Shown here piece by piece: positions 48,166-59,330 of a stretch of 64,000 bases of DNA. Position numbers and translations under genes: made by a program. Under the pieces are notes generated by a model. It was not told where the DNA came from. It worked only from the letters and a program-made list of their open reading frames with translations, and searched no databases. Position 1 is the stretch's first letter. Every line of letters begins with the position of its first letter. Location of the stretch: positions 66,916,445-66,980,444 of the forward strand of contig OZ023273.1 of assembly GCA_964007475.1 (NCBI GenBank). Reading direction: 5' to 3'. The DNA is from Hybos culiciformis (taxonomy: Eukaryota > Arthropoda > Insecta > Diptera > Hybotidae).

Positions 48166-50320
48166 GTTTAGTATTATTTTTGTATTATTATATTATTTAT
48201 ATAAATACAAGAATAATTCAATTAATCGCAAGTTGACCATTAAATGAGTTGTATACGTGTTTTAGATAATTTTATTTGAAATGCATAGGTATGAGGAAAA
48301 ATCGATAAATAATATATAAATGATACAATATTAGGTGTAGGGAAGAATGCTAAGTAAAATATATTATTTATACAAAATTTATTAAAAGTCCTTGTATTAA
48401 ATTTTTTGTTTTTCTGTCTTATATTTTTATGGAAATGAAAGTTGAATCAAATAAAATAAATAGCCAAATTGACTGAAATGTTTTCTTTTTTTTCTTTTAA
48501 TGTATGTATAGTGTACATAGTAAAATAATTTTTCAAATTCATCAAATTGTATTTAGATGCTTTTTTTTACATTATATTATTTTTGTAATTTATTCTTATA
48601 TATTAAACAAAACTTATAAAACATTAAACTTATATATTTTTTCATTGCAATCATTTCAAATGTCACATAACCTTCAGAATAACAAGATTGCAATTTTTTA
48701 GGAATTTAGCTATTTTAAATTGAAAATACAATCGGAATTTTTTGTTTATGAAAAGTTGAAAAATTGTTTTATCTAAGCCGGTTTGTATAATACCATAAAT
48801 TATTTATATCAAGATAAAGCAGTAGGAACATTGAAAATCTTGCTTTTTAATGTTTAACTGGATAGCCATTTTTGTATTTTTTATTTTCTCTCTTTTCTTT
48901 CTCAATTCTTCAACAAAAAAAAAACGACATGAGAATTTTTTTACTCCTGTTTATTTCGTTTTGGTTTCTTTAATTATGTCTGACATCTACAAACAACAAC
49001 GATTTAATTACGATGATTACGATGTGAGAGAAAACAATGTTCGGTATCCAATGTTTATTAAGCAAAAATAAAAAGTAGATTCAGAAAAATTGTTCATAAT
49101 GATTTGTCTTTATTATACATAGTTTTTGATAATACTATAATGACGAAGAATTTTATTTCGAAAAAGCAGAATTAAAAATATTAAAGATTATAATTAAGAA
49201 CTATAATTTATAATAATTTTATTGCATTGTTATTGTAAATTTTGACAACATCTTCTGGGCAATTTATAAAACAAATTTATTATTTTTTTGTATATAATAA
49301 TGATAAGTTATTATAAAAACATATATTTGATAGTTGCAAGGATTAAAAAAATAAATATATGAAATATTATGCTTGTATACCTAATATTTCATAAATTTAC
49401 TTCTAATACATACATAAACTTCAAATCTATGTTATTAGTTTAAATGATTAACTAAGTATAAACTATTTAATGAAAATAGCTGTAATAAATTTTCCTAAAA
49501 ATAAATCTTTTTATTTGAAGAAAACAATAATTTATTCTTTATTTTTTTTTTTTGTTTTGAATGAATTTATTTATCCTTGTATTTTCTATATAAATATTCC
49601 ACATTATTTGAATTAATTCATAAAATATATCCTTTATTTATACATAAATTAAAAATAAATCTTTTTTTTCCTGTTTTTGGACCTTTTGTCAGATTATATT
49701 TATTTTGTTTAATTTAAAATTTTGATCCGGATATTAAATTTCCTGGAATTTTCTTTTGTAATGAAATTTACATCTATATAGAATGAACTTTTAAATAAAA
49801 TTAATTATACGTCATTTACAATTTTTAAATGATTTTTTCTTATTTTTTATTATTCCCAACACTTTGAAAATATTTGCAAATAGTTCGAAAAATGAAAGAA
49901 ACAAGAAATTAATAGACCAAAAAGTGAAACCTGTATTAAAAATAAAAAATAGAACAGGCAATTTGTCCTATGAAAAATTATCTGTTATTGAATGAACCGA
50001 AAAAATAATATACATTTTTTTTTTTATTTAAAGAAATATCTACTAATATTTAAAGTTGAAAAATAAATTTCAATGAAATATAAATTTTTAAAATAAAAAT
50101 GAAAGAAAATTCTTCGTCTGACTAACAATACAAATTCATATTATTCATATTAATACTCTATTATAATATTATATTAATAGTATATACAATATACATACAT
50201 ACTATATATACTACATATATTAATACTGTAATAGAATCCGGAGAAATTTCGATGAAATTTCTTTCGACTTTTCATATACAGTCATATATTTCAATATAAG
50301 TAGATGTATGAAGGCGCCGT
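48163..50320. other. AT-rich non-coding DNA with one small open frame
   Basis: No supported gene. The plus-strand frame 48850-49071 (73 codons) starts with two hydrophobic stretches and ends in a polar tail containing RFNYDDYDVRENNVRYPM. It is the most protein-like small frame in this stretch, but it has no recognised homology and could be chance. Confidence 0.4.
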
Positions 50321-50649
50321 GACATTTGTCCGCGGGACATTTGTCCGCGATGAAATTTGTATGAAAATGTCATTTTACAAAATATAATTTTTCCGCGATT
50401 GATTTTTAAAATTTTTAGCGGACAAATGTCAATTTTAAATTTTTACCGAACAAATATTATTTTGCAAAATGTTATTTGTCCGCGAATGATTTTTCAGTTT
50501 TTAGTGGACAAATATCATTTTGCAAAATGTCATTTGTCCGCGATTAATTTTAATCGCGGACAAAAGTCATTTCGAATCGCGGACAAATGTCATTTTGATG
50601 TCCGCGATACAAAAACAAATCGCGGACAAATGTCCCGCGGACAAATGTC
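50321..50649. mobile_element. MITE with perfect 31-bp inverted ends built from ACATTTGTCCGCG units
   Basis: Bases 50321-50351 are the exact inverse of 50619-50649. Each end is itself two direct copies of GGACATTTGTCCGCG (the first base is lost at the left). The interior repeats TTGTCCGCGA and its inverse several more times in both orientations. The longest open frame of the window (50357-50752) runs through these repeats and is an artefact. No target duplication is clear. Confidence 0.85.
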
Positions 50650-51721
50650 CAACCCCCATGTAAGAATAAAGCCCGGTGTTCTTGTTACAAGTTATTTTGT
50701 TCAAACTAAGTTGATCCAAGTTGACTTCGACAAAATTGTAAAGTTCTTATAATTTTTTTGCTCTTGCTTTAGATAGTAAAGATATTTATTTCTTTAAAAA
50801 TTATAAATTAAATGAAATTATTGATAGATAATGCGATTCCATGCTAAGAGCTTCGTATCATATTACTTTATTTCAACTAAATCGATTTCGAGGCAATATT
50901 ACATCTAATACTATATAAATATAATGCCTACATTATTAGCATAAGAAATTTAGAATATAGTATTGTATATAAGTCATAAACTTTCTTAAAATATTAAAAA
51001 AATAATTCATAGTCATCATTTTTTTATTTATTAATTTATTTTAATTAAATAAGCTAGAAATTTGATATTGAAAATAAAATTTTATTTTTGCGGATATTGT
51101 TAAATTCATGAGACTGAATTGTTGGCATTATATTATATACCTATATATAGTAGACAATATGTACGAAAGGTAAAAACAACAACATCACAAATAAAAAAGA
51201 AATTTGATTAAAATTTATGGCTCGTCATAATAATCCATTTAGATAGTAATCATCATCATAACAACAAATAATGATTCTGTGAAATTTTTGGTAAACAAAA
51301 ACCTATATACCGTCATAACGAATTTCAAATAATAAATGTTGATATTATTATACCTATAACCGTAATATTTATATTTGGTTTTATTTGCAAAATGGTTATT
51401 ATGGTATGGTTACACACTTATCAAATAATTTTACATTACATTAGATGCAGGTGGAAAATTTTTATTTTCTTTTTCATTTGATGCCACCACTGATGTTTGA
51501 TTAATGGTATTTTGCCTATGAATTTTTCATATATTATAACAAATGTGTTATTATTATTATTAACTTTGCATGTTATATTTTTAGCCTGTGGGCATTCAGT
51601 TTTTCTAAATTAAATATAGAAATGGTGTTCAATTAAGTATTGTTTAGTTTATATTTTGAAGTCATTTTGATAATCAAAGACTATCTTAGGTTTGATAAAA
51701 TCTTTAATTTTTATTTTTCAG
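50650..51721. other. AT-rich non-coding DNA
   Basis: Nothing recognised apart from short trinucleotide repeats. Confidence 0.45.
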
Positions 51722-51881
51722 TTACACATTTTGTAATTTCACATACTATCACAGACATTTTGCGTGAGGATACCATAATTAATGTTTTTTGTTATGTCGT
51801 TTCAACTGAGAGAAAAGTTTACTACAATCCTAAGATAAGAAAAATTTTTGTCGATTTTTGCTCTAATTATGTTATATATAA
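51722..51881 (+). CDS. Candidate exon with good splice sites, product unrecognised
   Basis: A strong acceptor, TTTAATTTTTATTTTTCAG, ends at 51721, and a GTAAGG donor starts at 51882. The 160 bases between are open in one frame, entering in phase 1 and leaving in phase 2. The stop follows only if the donor is not used. The peptide includes HTITDILREDTIINVFCYVV and KVYYNPKIRKIFVDFC. I know no family with these motifs. The quality of both splice sites raises it above background, but no partner exon is seen on the plus strand, and open frames of this length occur by chance here. Confidence 0.25.
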
Positions 51882-54800
51882 GTAAGGTTTAATTGATTGA
51901 GAACTCTACATATTTTATATCAAGAGATTGGAATTATGTTTCAATGACGACTATGCCGATTTCTGTTATGAACATGTAAACATGTATAATTATTATAACA
52001 TATTTTCGTTTCTACAAAATAGAATTAAAATAAGTATCTGCACGTCTATTACCTTGTAACGTAAGTTAAACATTTTTATAATAATTATTCAAAATTATAG
52101 GTATATCTTATAAAAAAATGAGTATGTTGTTCAAAAATAATTCTTGTAATATCCTAATTCCTATAGTATATAAATTATAATTTATTTAAAATTTTTTTTT
52201 ACTCAAAATATACTAAAATCGCTATAGAATGACTAATTTATACATACCCAATTTTTTTTTTTTCAAAATATTTATATACGCACAAAAAGTGTCTATAAAT
52301 TTAAAACATGTATATGTTTAAATAATGTATATTATATTGATAGAGAATATTTTCATAAATTAAATATCGAGATAAAAGACATGGAGCCAAATAAAAAAAA
52401 AAAATAAATTCATACGAATTTTCAATGTCCTACACATTAAGTAAACAAAATAAATTAAATTTTTTAGAATAATATGTATAGTAGATAATATATATATATA
52501 TATCTTTTACACACATCCATAGTATATGTGCGTATAGAACTTTTATTTAACATTTTATAAGTGTATTAAAGAACATAAATTGAATAAACTGAAATGGAAA
52601 GCTTGAAATTATTTTATGAGACTTGTATTGCTTTTATTAGAATGAATTTTTTTTTTACACATTACCGATATAAATATCATAACTTTCTATTAGGCTCATT
52701 AGGTTCAATTCAAAACAAAATATCTGTACTATGTACTGTGTATATTATGTATACATACTATATTTTGTTTTTTCTAAAAGAAATGTAAAAATTGTAAAAA
52801 AAATTAGAAATTTTTTCCAACGATATGTGTAAGGTGTAAGCTTGTTTAAGACTTTTAACTACAGTTTTTATGAGAACGAAAAATTAGTAGGAAATATATG
52901 CCTTTGAGACTGTTCTAAATTGAATATAAATGTTCTTTCAAATTTATTTTAAAATGTATCTGTTACATCTATACCATGTCCCATATCAGCTTTGATTTTA
53001 ATAATACCAAGTATATACAACCACAAATATTGTTGATTTCCAAAAGCCCAGCAACAAATGTGAACTATATAAATATCGTCCGGAAATATATTGTTCAGTC
53101 TTTCTTTATGCTTACATTTCTAGATATTTTAATTTAAAGTTAATTTTTTTTCCAACATTTGGATAAACTGTACATATCATCATATTATGGTTTTTTTGGT
53201 CGAGCTTATAGTTGCAGAAAATCCATAACAAGTTGGACGAACAAAAATAATGAAACAAAATAATAAATTTTAAAAATAAATTTATCCTAGTTAAGTTACA
53301 TTTTTGACAAAATTTAATGGTTAAATTTTCTCAAAAAAAAAAAAAAAATTCAATAAAAAAAATACAAATTTTTTTTTATTTGTGTAATATAAATCAATTT
53401 TTATGATTTTTAAGATTGAAAAATGTTTTTTCACTGTGTGAAATTGGTGAAATAAAAATCCTACATTTCGTATAATACTAAGTACATTCGTATGAAAACA
53501 TATAAATATGTAACAATCTTTGTATATACATCTTATAATATAAATAATAAAAAAAAAATTATACATGTACATATATTAAATTTTTAAAACTTATAATCAT
53601 AATATATGATTAAGGAAATAAAAATGAGTGAATAAAATTTGCGACTGAATGGTTTTATTTTTTATTTTATTGAAAATCCTTTAATCGTAATATGAGGGCT
53701 TTATGATTTACGATTGTGTAATGCATGCCAATAATATTTATATTACAAAATTTATTCAGCTGACATGAATTTTATTCTGGATTGAAGTATTTTGACAAAA
53801 ATTAATAAAAATTGTATATTAATCAATCTATTTACAAACATATTGTTTGAATAATTTCTTCCAATGGCCCGAAAGCCTTTGAAAAGCCCTCCACTATTAC
53901 TAAGAAGCTATATAGTTTTTGAATTTTCTTTTCTGTAATGGGAAAAAATGTTGTGTGGTCAAAAAATAGTTTAAATATTTTTCAGTTACAAACATTTATG
54001 TGGGAAATTAGTATTTCGAAAGGTTTTATTTTTAACCGCGTACAATTTGTGAATTAACATTTTTTTTTTTGTGGAAAGATAAATTTCTTTTGCAGACTTA
54101 TAATCCTTGTGTGAAAACAAAAATTGTGTTTTATTAAAGTTAAATATATACAAGCATCATTCTATATATAAGTTAAAGTTATTATATATGTAAAATTTTA
54201 TAAATTCAGTTAAGTAAAATAAACAAAAAAAAATCGAGAAATATTTAATTTTTATACAACAAGAATACGAACAAACACAATATTGATTTGTAATAATAAT
54301 AACATTTTAATGTTATTTTCTTTCGAACTTTATTATAGTAAATATATATTGAATTGAAAGAAAAATAATAATAAAAAAATATATATATATACTAAAAATT
54401 TCAATAAAATTTACATATATTTAGACTAAATATACGTTAAATTTTTTATTTATTCATAAGAAGATGGTTTTGTGAAGGATTTTTATATATAAAATTTATG
54501 ACAAATTTAGACCACACTTTTTTCTTTATTTATATAAATAAATATCTATATATTCTGTGTTATTATGTATATACATATTATATTGTACCTACATACGTAT
54601 GTAAATTGAAAACATTTCAAACTCTTTTTATATTCGATAAATAAATTTTATAATCGTATATGAAGATAAAGTATTTATTTTATTTACATTATTTTTTATT
54701 ATTGAATGTATACACATTTTTTCTTATAATAATAATGGTGCTATATAGATTAAATGTAAATATTTTCTTGATAAAATCTATGAAATAATAATTATATATT

Positions 54801-55951
54801 AATATGAATTCGTATATAAAAAATTTAGTTCCTGTATATCAGTTGTTAAATTATTAAAGAACACAAATGTAGAAAAATCGCTATGATAACAAAATATTTA
54901 TTATATAGCTAAATTTAATTCTCGAATTTTTCACAAGTACTCTCTAGATATAATAATGTCTTCTTTTTTTTTGTATGATAATTTAAACTTGGTAAAGTTT
55001 TATAATTTAAAAAATGATTTTTATAACAATTTTTCAATTTTATTTATACACAAAGTATATAAACTCACACTTGTATCTGGCACTTCAAATAAAGACTATA
55101 TCCAAAAAAATTTATAATTAAATTAAAAGAATTTTTTTTTTATTTTATTAACTTTACATTAAATTTATAAACATATTCTTTATTTAGAAAAAAAAAAATT
55201 ATGCAAACGAAATATATTTGAACAAAAAGCATTTTTGATAATTTTTTTTTCCCTCTATACATAAAACATTAAAAAATATAACATTCAGGATGGGATTTTT
55301 TTTTCACATTAAGAGAAAAATAACAAAATTAAAAATCCTAGAACCTAAAATAAAATAAAAAATTTCCAGATGTAAATTTTTGTGTTTTTTTTTTTTTTTT
55401 GAACTATGCTCTTATTCTTTTTATATATAATGTATTATTTATTCAGGCCAATGTTTATAGTGCAATTCATTATGCAAATTTTAGTTACATTGAAAAAAAA
55501 AAAAAATGTTTTGTCTTATAAAATATGATTTCATTGCTGGAATATTTCATCAAGAAAAATTATAATCAAAGAATGTAAAATGTTTTACAACATGTATTGT
55601 AGAAGAAAAAAAAATGTTTTTTTTTACATAATATTACACTGACACAATATAACTATAACATTATTATAATGTGTATTACAGTATTTTATTTTTTTTTTCG
55701 CAGAGTTTTATCATTTTAAAAAACCCAAAAAAAAAATTTCATGTTTTATACTCGTTAAGAAAAAAGGTATTATTTATTTAATTAAAAAAAAAAACTTGAC
55801 TCGAAATTTTAATTAATTTTGTAAATTTATGTTTGTAGACTTAGAAATACAAGAGGTCTCGCAACATTTTAATCTTAATTATGCATAATTTATCTATAAC
55901 CGCTGTATAGCATTAAGATGATTATTTGAACTTTAGATATATAGTTATATA
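51882..55951. other. AT-rich non-coding DNA
   Basis: About 4 kb without supported genes or recognisable mobile elements. Homopolymer tracts, short AT microsatellites and scattered frames of Phe/Lys/Ile composition only. Confidence 0.45.
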
Positions 55952-56795
55952 TAGGGTTGTGATTTTTAGGTAATTACCTTTTTTCAGTCGTGCGTAATAA
56001 CAGATTTTTATTAAAATATCTCCACGTTTCGAAAAATTTGCTGTAATTTGAGCCCAATATGTTAGCGACTTTTTCTACCTATTTCATGTTTTAGCGACTA
56101 TTTCGACTTTTTTGACTTTTACTGACTTTTTTAAACATTTTTGACTTTTTTAGGAACTATTTTACCAATTTTGTTCTTACATTAAAGGCCGTCATAATGA
56201 AAAACATGGATTTTTCAACTTTGAAAAAAATTTCAAACATAATATCTGGCAGAAGAATGATATTTGCGAGCAATATAACGTTCAGGAAATAATTCCCTTT
56301 AAGTATGGCCCTATTACTTCGACAGAAGTTGAAAGATCATTTTCTATACATAAAAATCTTTTCAGATCTAACCGACAAAAATTTGAATTCGAAAATTTAC
56401 GAAAGCATTTTGTAATTTATTGCAATAAATCAATCAATAATTAATAAACTCGTTTTTTCATTTTTATTTCAAAATCCTGTTCATTTTTTAAGTTTTTTGT
56501 GCAATGAAATTTATATTTTTTTTTAACTTTTAAATGAAATTGCTATATTAATATAGTCGCACAATAAATAATATGAAAATCCAAAATTATTATCTTTTTT
56601 ATCATTCGTAGATTTGAAATTTTTGTATCAAAATCTAAATTTCTGTAAATTTTTCGGAAATTTTTTTTAACTATTTTTTTTAACTATTTTTTTAGCGACT
56701 TTTTTAGTGTCTTTTTTAGCGACTTTTTTTTGTTTTTTTAGGAACTTTTTAGGTGTCTAAACAAGGTTTTTGAGGAACTAAAATTCACAAGCCTA
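55952..56795 (+). mobile_element. hAT relic (844 bp) with terminal inverted repeats
   Basis: The left end TAGGGTTGTGATTTTTAG and the inverse of the right end, TAGGCTTGTGAATTTTAG, nearly match. TTATATA flanks both sides (55945-55951 and 56796-56802), a probable but low-complexity target duplication. Subterminal regions repeat GCGACTTTTTTAG and TTTTTAGGAACT on both sides. The centre holds the last part of an hAT transposase frame (56154-56444). Most of the transposase is missing, so it is an internally deleted copy. Confidence 0.8.
56154..56444 (+). pseudogene. hAT transposase C-terminal fragment
   Basis: An open frame of 96 codons, beginning directly after a TAG and lacking any Met start, ends at TAA 56442-56444. 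Near the C terminus it reads FKYGPITSTEVERSFSIHK, then SNRQKFEFENLRKHFVIYC. This is the conserved hAT dimerisation region (S-x-x-VERSFS, then NR, then ENL). In a full transposase this region supports dimerisation of the DDE catalytic protein. Here the BED zinc finger and the catalytic core are absent. The frame is intact, so the copy may be fairly young, but it cannot act alone. Confidence 0.88.
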
Positions 56796-57056
56796 TTATA
56801 TACATTAACTGTGTAATTTTTTGCTATTTTTTAGTTTTATGATATCATATAAATGTATATAAATACATACGCCTTTTAAGCCTGACTCAGTGGCCATTCG
56901 TGGCATTTTGTCATAGGCATTCAAATACAAAAAATAGTACTTAGTATTAAAAAAGAAAATCTATTATTCACTATACAAAAACGGAAAATTTATCAATTAT
57001 TTGTTCGGTTGTTTTATAATTTACGCATCGTTTATGAACGAAATGAACACTTAGAC

Positions 57057-57367
57057 CAGCGATGCGCTAACTTTTTCGGACTGCGACATCCGTCTTTAAA
57101 AAAAAAAATTATTCGACCCCACCTAGCAAAATTTATTGAAAAAATAAAAAAAAAACTCTTCAAGAAAATTTTTTAACAACATTGTTAATTTAATATTTAC
57201 ATATTTTATTCAAAAAAAAAAATTGCGGGAAATTTAAAAATAACACTAATTCTGATTTATGATTAGAAAAGTACAAAATTTATACAAAAAAGTTACATAA
57301 AATTCAAAGAATATTTTTTCATAGGTATTTCAAATTAATAAAATCAATTTATTTGGACTTATCACTG
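57057..57367. mobile_element. hAT MITE (311 bp) with perfect 8-bp duplication
   Basis: ACTTAGAC flanks both sides exactly (57049-57056 and 57368-57375). The ends are CAGCGATGCG and, inverted, CAGTGATAAG, a short hAT-type terminal match. The left subterminal GACTGCGACATCC and ATTCGACCCCACC resemble subterminal blocks of other hAT elements. No coding capacity. Confidence 0.75.
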
Positions 57368-57375
57368 ACTTAGAC

Positions 57376-58246
57376 GAGTCGCCATTGGCCTGACTTATTA
57401 CTTTATCGGTGACACGGTACGTGTGCTTACGCTTAGTGCATTAATAATTATCAGTATCTCATTTGACTGATTTATTTCGTTTTGGTAACTTAAATTTCTT
57501 ATTTGTATCAATAATCTATAAGCGGTCTGAGGATTCAAATCTATGTCCGATAAAGTATAACTAGTTCAAATATAATTTCTTAATTTGTTTGTTTTAATCC
57601 TTAAAGGAAAAGATCTTTCCTTTCACTATAATCTTTTTTAACCAAAGTTACTTAAATGTTTATTTTTACTAAAAAAAAAATCTCAAATTAATTTGACATG
57701 TTTTTATTCGAAGGATATGCAACTGAAACTTTTTTTTAAATTATTTTAGAAAATTTTGTGTTTAACTTTTAACAAGAAAAATTTCTCTGTAAAAGTTATG
57801 CAAATTTAGAGCTTGTAAGAATTCTTCGTTTTTTTTTTATAAGAATTTGTTATACATATTCTTAAACTCTTCTTAATTATTTTTGCAATCATTATAATAT
57901 ATACATATTTTCATTATATTTTATCTTGCAAAAATATGTATAAATATTGAAAATATTCTATTATACTATCACATATGTGCATTGCATATATATAAATGCT
58001 TTCATTCATAATCGTAAAGTAAATAAATGTTTAGTTCTACCGAAATACGTAATTTCAATATCAATTAAATCGTTTCTTTTATATCTAATCGTTTGAATGG
58101 TATTTAAAGTAAAGGATATATATTTGATAATAAAGCACTAATTTAATATATTTTATTTTGTATTTTATAGATTTCTAATATTTAGGTATCCGTCATCAAA
58201 GTATATGTTCTTTAAAATTTTAAATCATAATATCAAAAGTTTCTTA
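57376..58246. other. AT-rich non-coding DNA
   Basis: A GC-richer patch at 57376-57450 (GAGTCGCCATTGGCC and GGTGACACGGTACGTG) is unexplained. Otherwise nothing recognised. Confidence 0.4.
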
Positions 58247-59327
58247 GGGCCGTTTGCACCGATTAAACTTAAAAGTTACACTTAATTTAGGTTAAACTTA
58301 AATTTAAGTAAGTTGCTTTGAAAAAAGTATGAAAAACTTAATTAAGTTTTACTTAATTAAATTTCCCATGAATTTCCCTGTCAAATAAAAAAAAAAAATA
58401 TTTCCACAAATAAATAAATAATATTTTTTTTATTTTGGGTTTAAATTTAGTTGAAATATACAAATTAATTTAAAAAAAAATTCAAAAAATTATTGCTAAT
58501 AAAAATATGAAGGTAAGTATCGGTAAAAAAAAATAAAAAAAAAAGAAGTGTCCAAATTTGACATAGAAAAAAAAAATTTAATTTGTTGTCAACAAAAAAA
58601 TATTTTGTTGTAATTTTAGGTTTGTTTATAGTAGAGATATGGTCAACGTAATTAACTCGCGCATTTTCGCACGTAAAAAAACTGTTTTTTTTTACCTGTT
58701 ATGTTCAACGCCGTTCAATCGCGAACAATAAATATAAAAAAAAATCAAAATTTAAATATTTTTAGGAATTTGAAATTTAATATTATTTTTAAACACCTTT
58801 TTTTTTTTAATTTAAATATATTTTGAAAATTATTACAAAATGAAAATTAATCCACTTTTTTATTTATTATTTTTTTTTTTGGTTCAAAATAATATTTTTT
58901 TTCCATAGCAACGAAATAAATAATAACAATACAAATGTTTTGACAATCTACGGCGTAAATACTGGGAAAGTTAAAATATTTGAACTTTTACGTGCGTAAG
59001 CTACGTTTTACGTCGTTGCTTATAACATCTCTCATATATTTTCATACAATTTGATTCTTTACGTGCGTACACGCGTGTGAATTACGTTCACCATATCTCT
59101 AGTATTAGATAGTAATTTTTGTAGGTATTTGTTCCTATTAAAATATTTTTTCATACAAATATTGAATTTAACTAGAACTTAAAATTTTATGTTCACAAAA
59201 TCTATCACTTAATTTAAATAAGACTTAAGCAATTTTAAGTGGAACTTTAAATTTGGTGCAAGTAGTTAAGTGTTACTTTGATACTTAACCAAAACTTAAA
59301 TATTTAAGTTTAATCGGTGAAAACGGC
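58247..59327. mobile_element. PIF/Harbinger-like element interrupted by MITE family 3
   Basis: The left end GGGCCGTTTGCACCGATTAA and the inverse of the right end, GCCGTTTTCACCGATTAAAC, match over about 25 bases. The subterminal parts share TTAAACTTAAA and related AAGTTTAA motifs. TTA flanks both sides (58244-58246 and 59328-59330). A GG(G)CC start with a TTA duplication is the PIF/Harbinger pattern. Without the nested insert at 58632-59101 the element would be about 610 bp. It is non-coding. Superfamily assignment is by ends only. Confidence 0.7.
58632..59101. mobile_element. MITE family 3, copy C (both ends present)
   Basis: TAGAGATATGGTCAACGTAA at the left is matched at the right by the inverse of TAGAGATATGGTGAACGTAA. 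Inside are ACGTGCGTAAG blocks and TTTCCCAGTATTT (inverted), as in copies at 16500-16858 and 24447-24760. It is nested in the Harbinger-like element, so it is the younger insertion. The target duplication is not clear. Non-coding. Confidence 0.8.
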
Positions 59328-59330
59328 TTA

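Noticed and set aside
50357..50752. Longest open frame of the window (131 codons)
   Set aside because: It runs through the repeated TTGTCCGCGA units of a MITE and repeats the same peptide blocks; the frame is a by-product of the repeat.
53864..53938. 24-codon frame starting MARKPLKSPP
   Set aside because: Too short, with no supporting context or transcript evidence.
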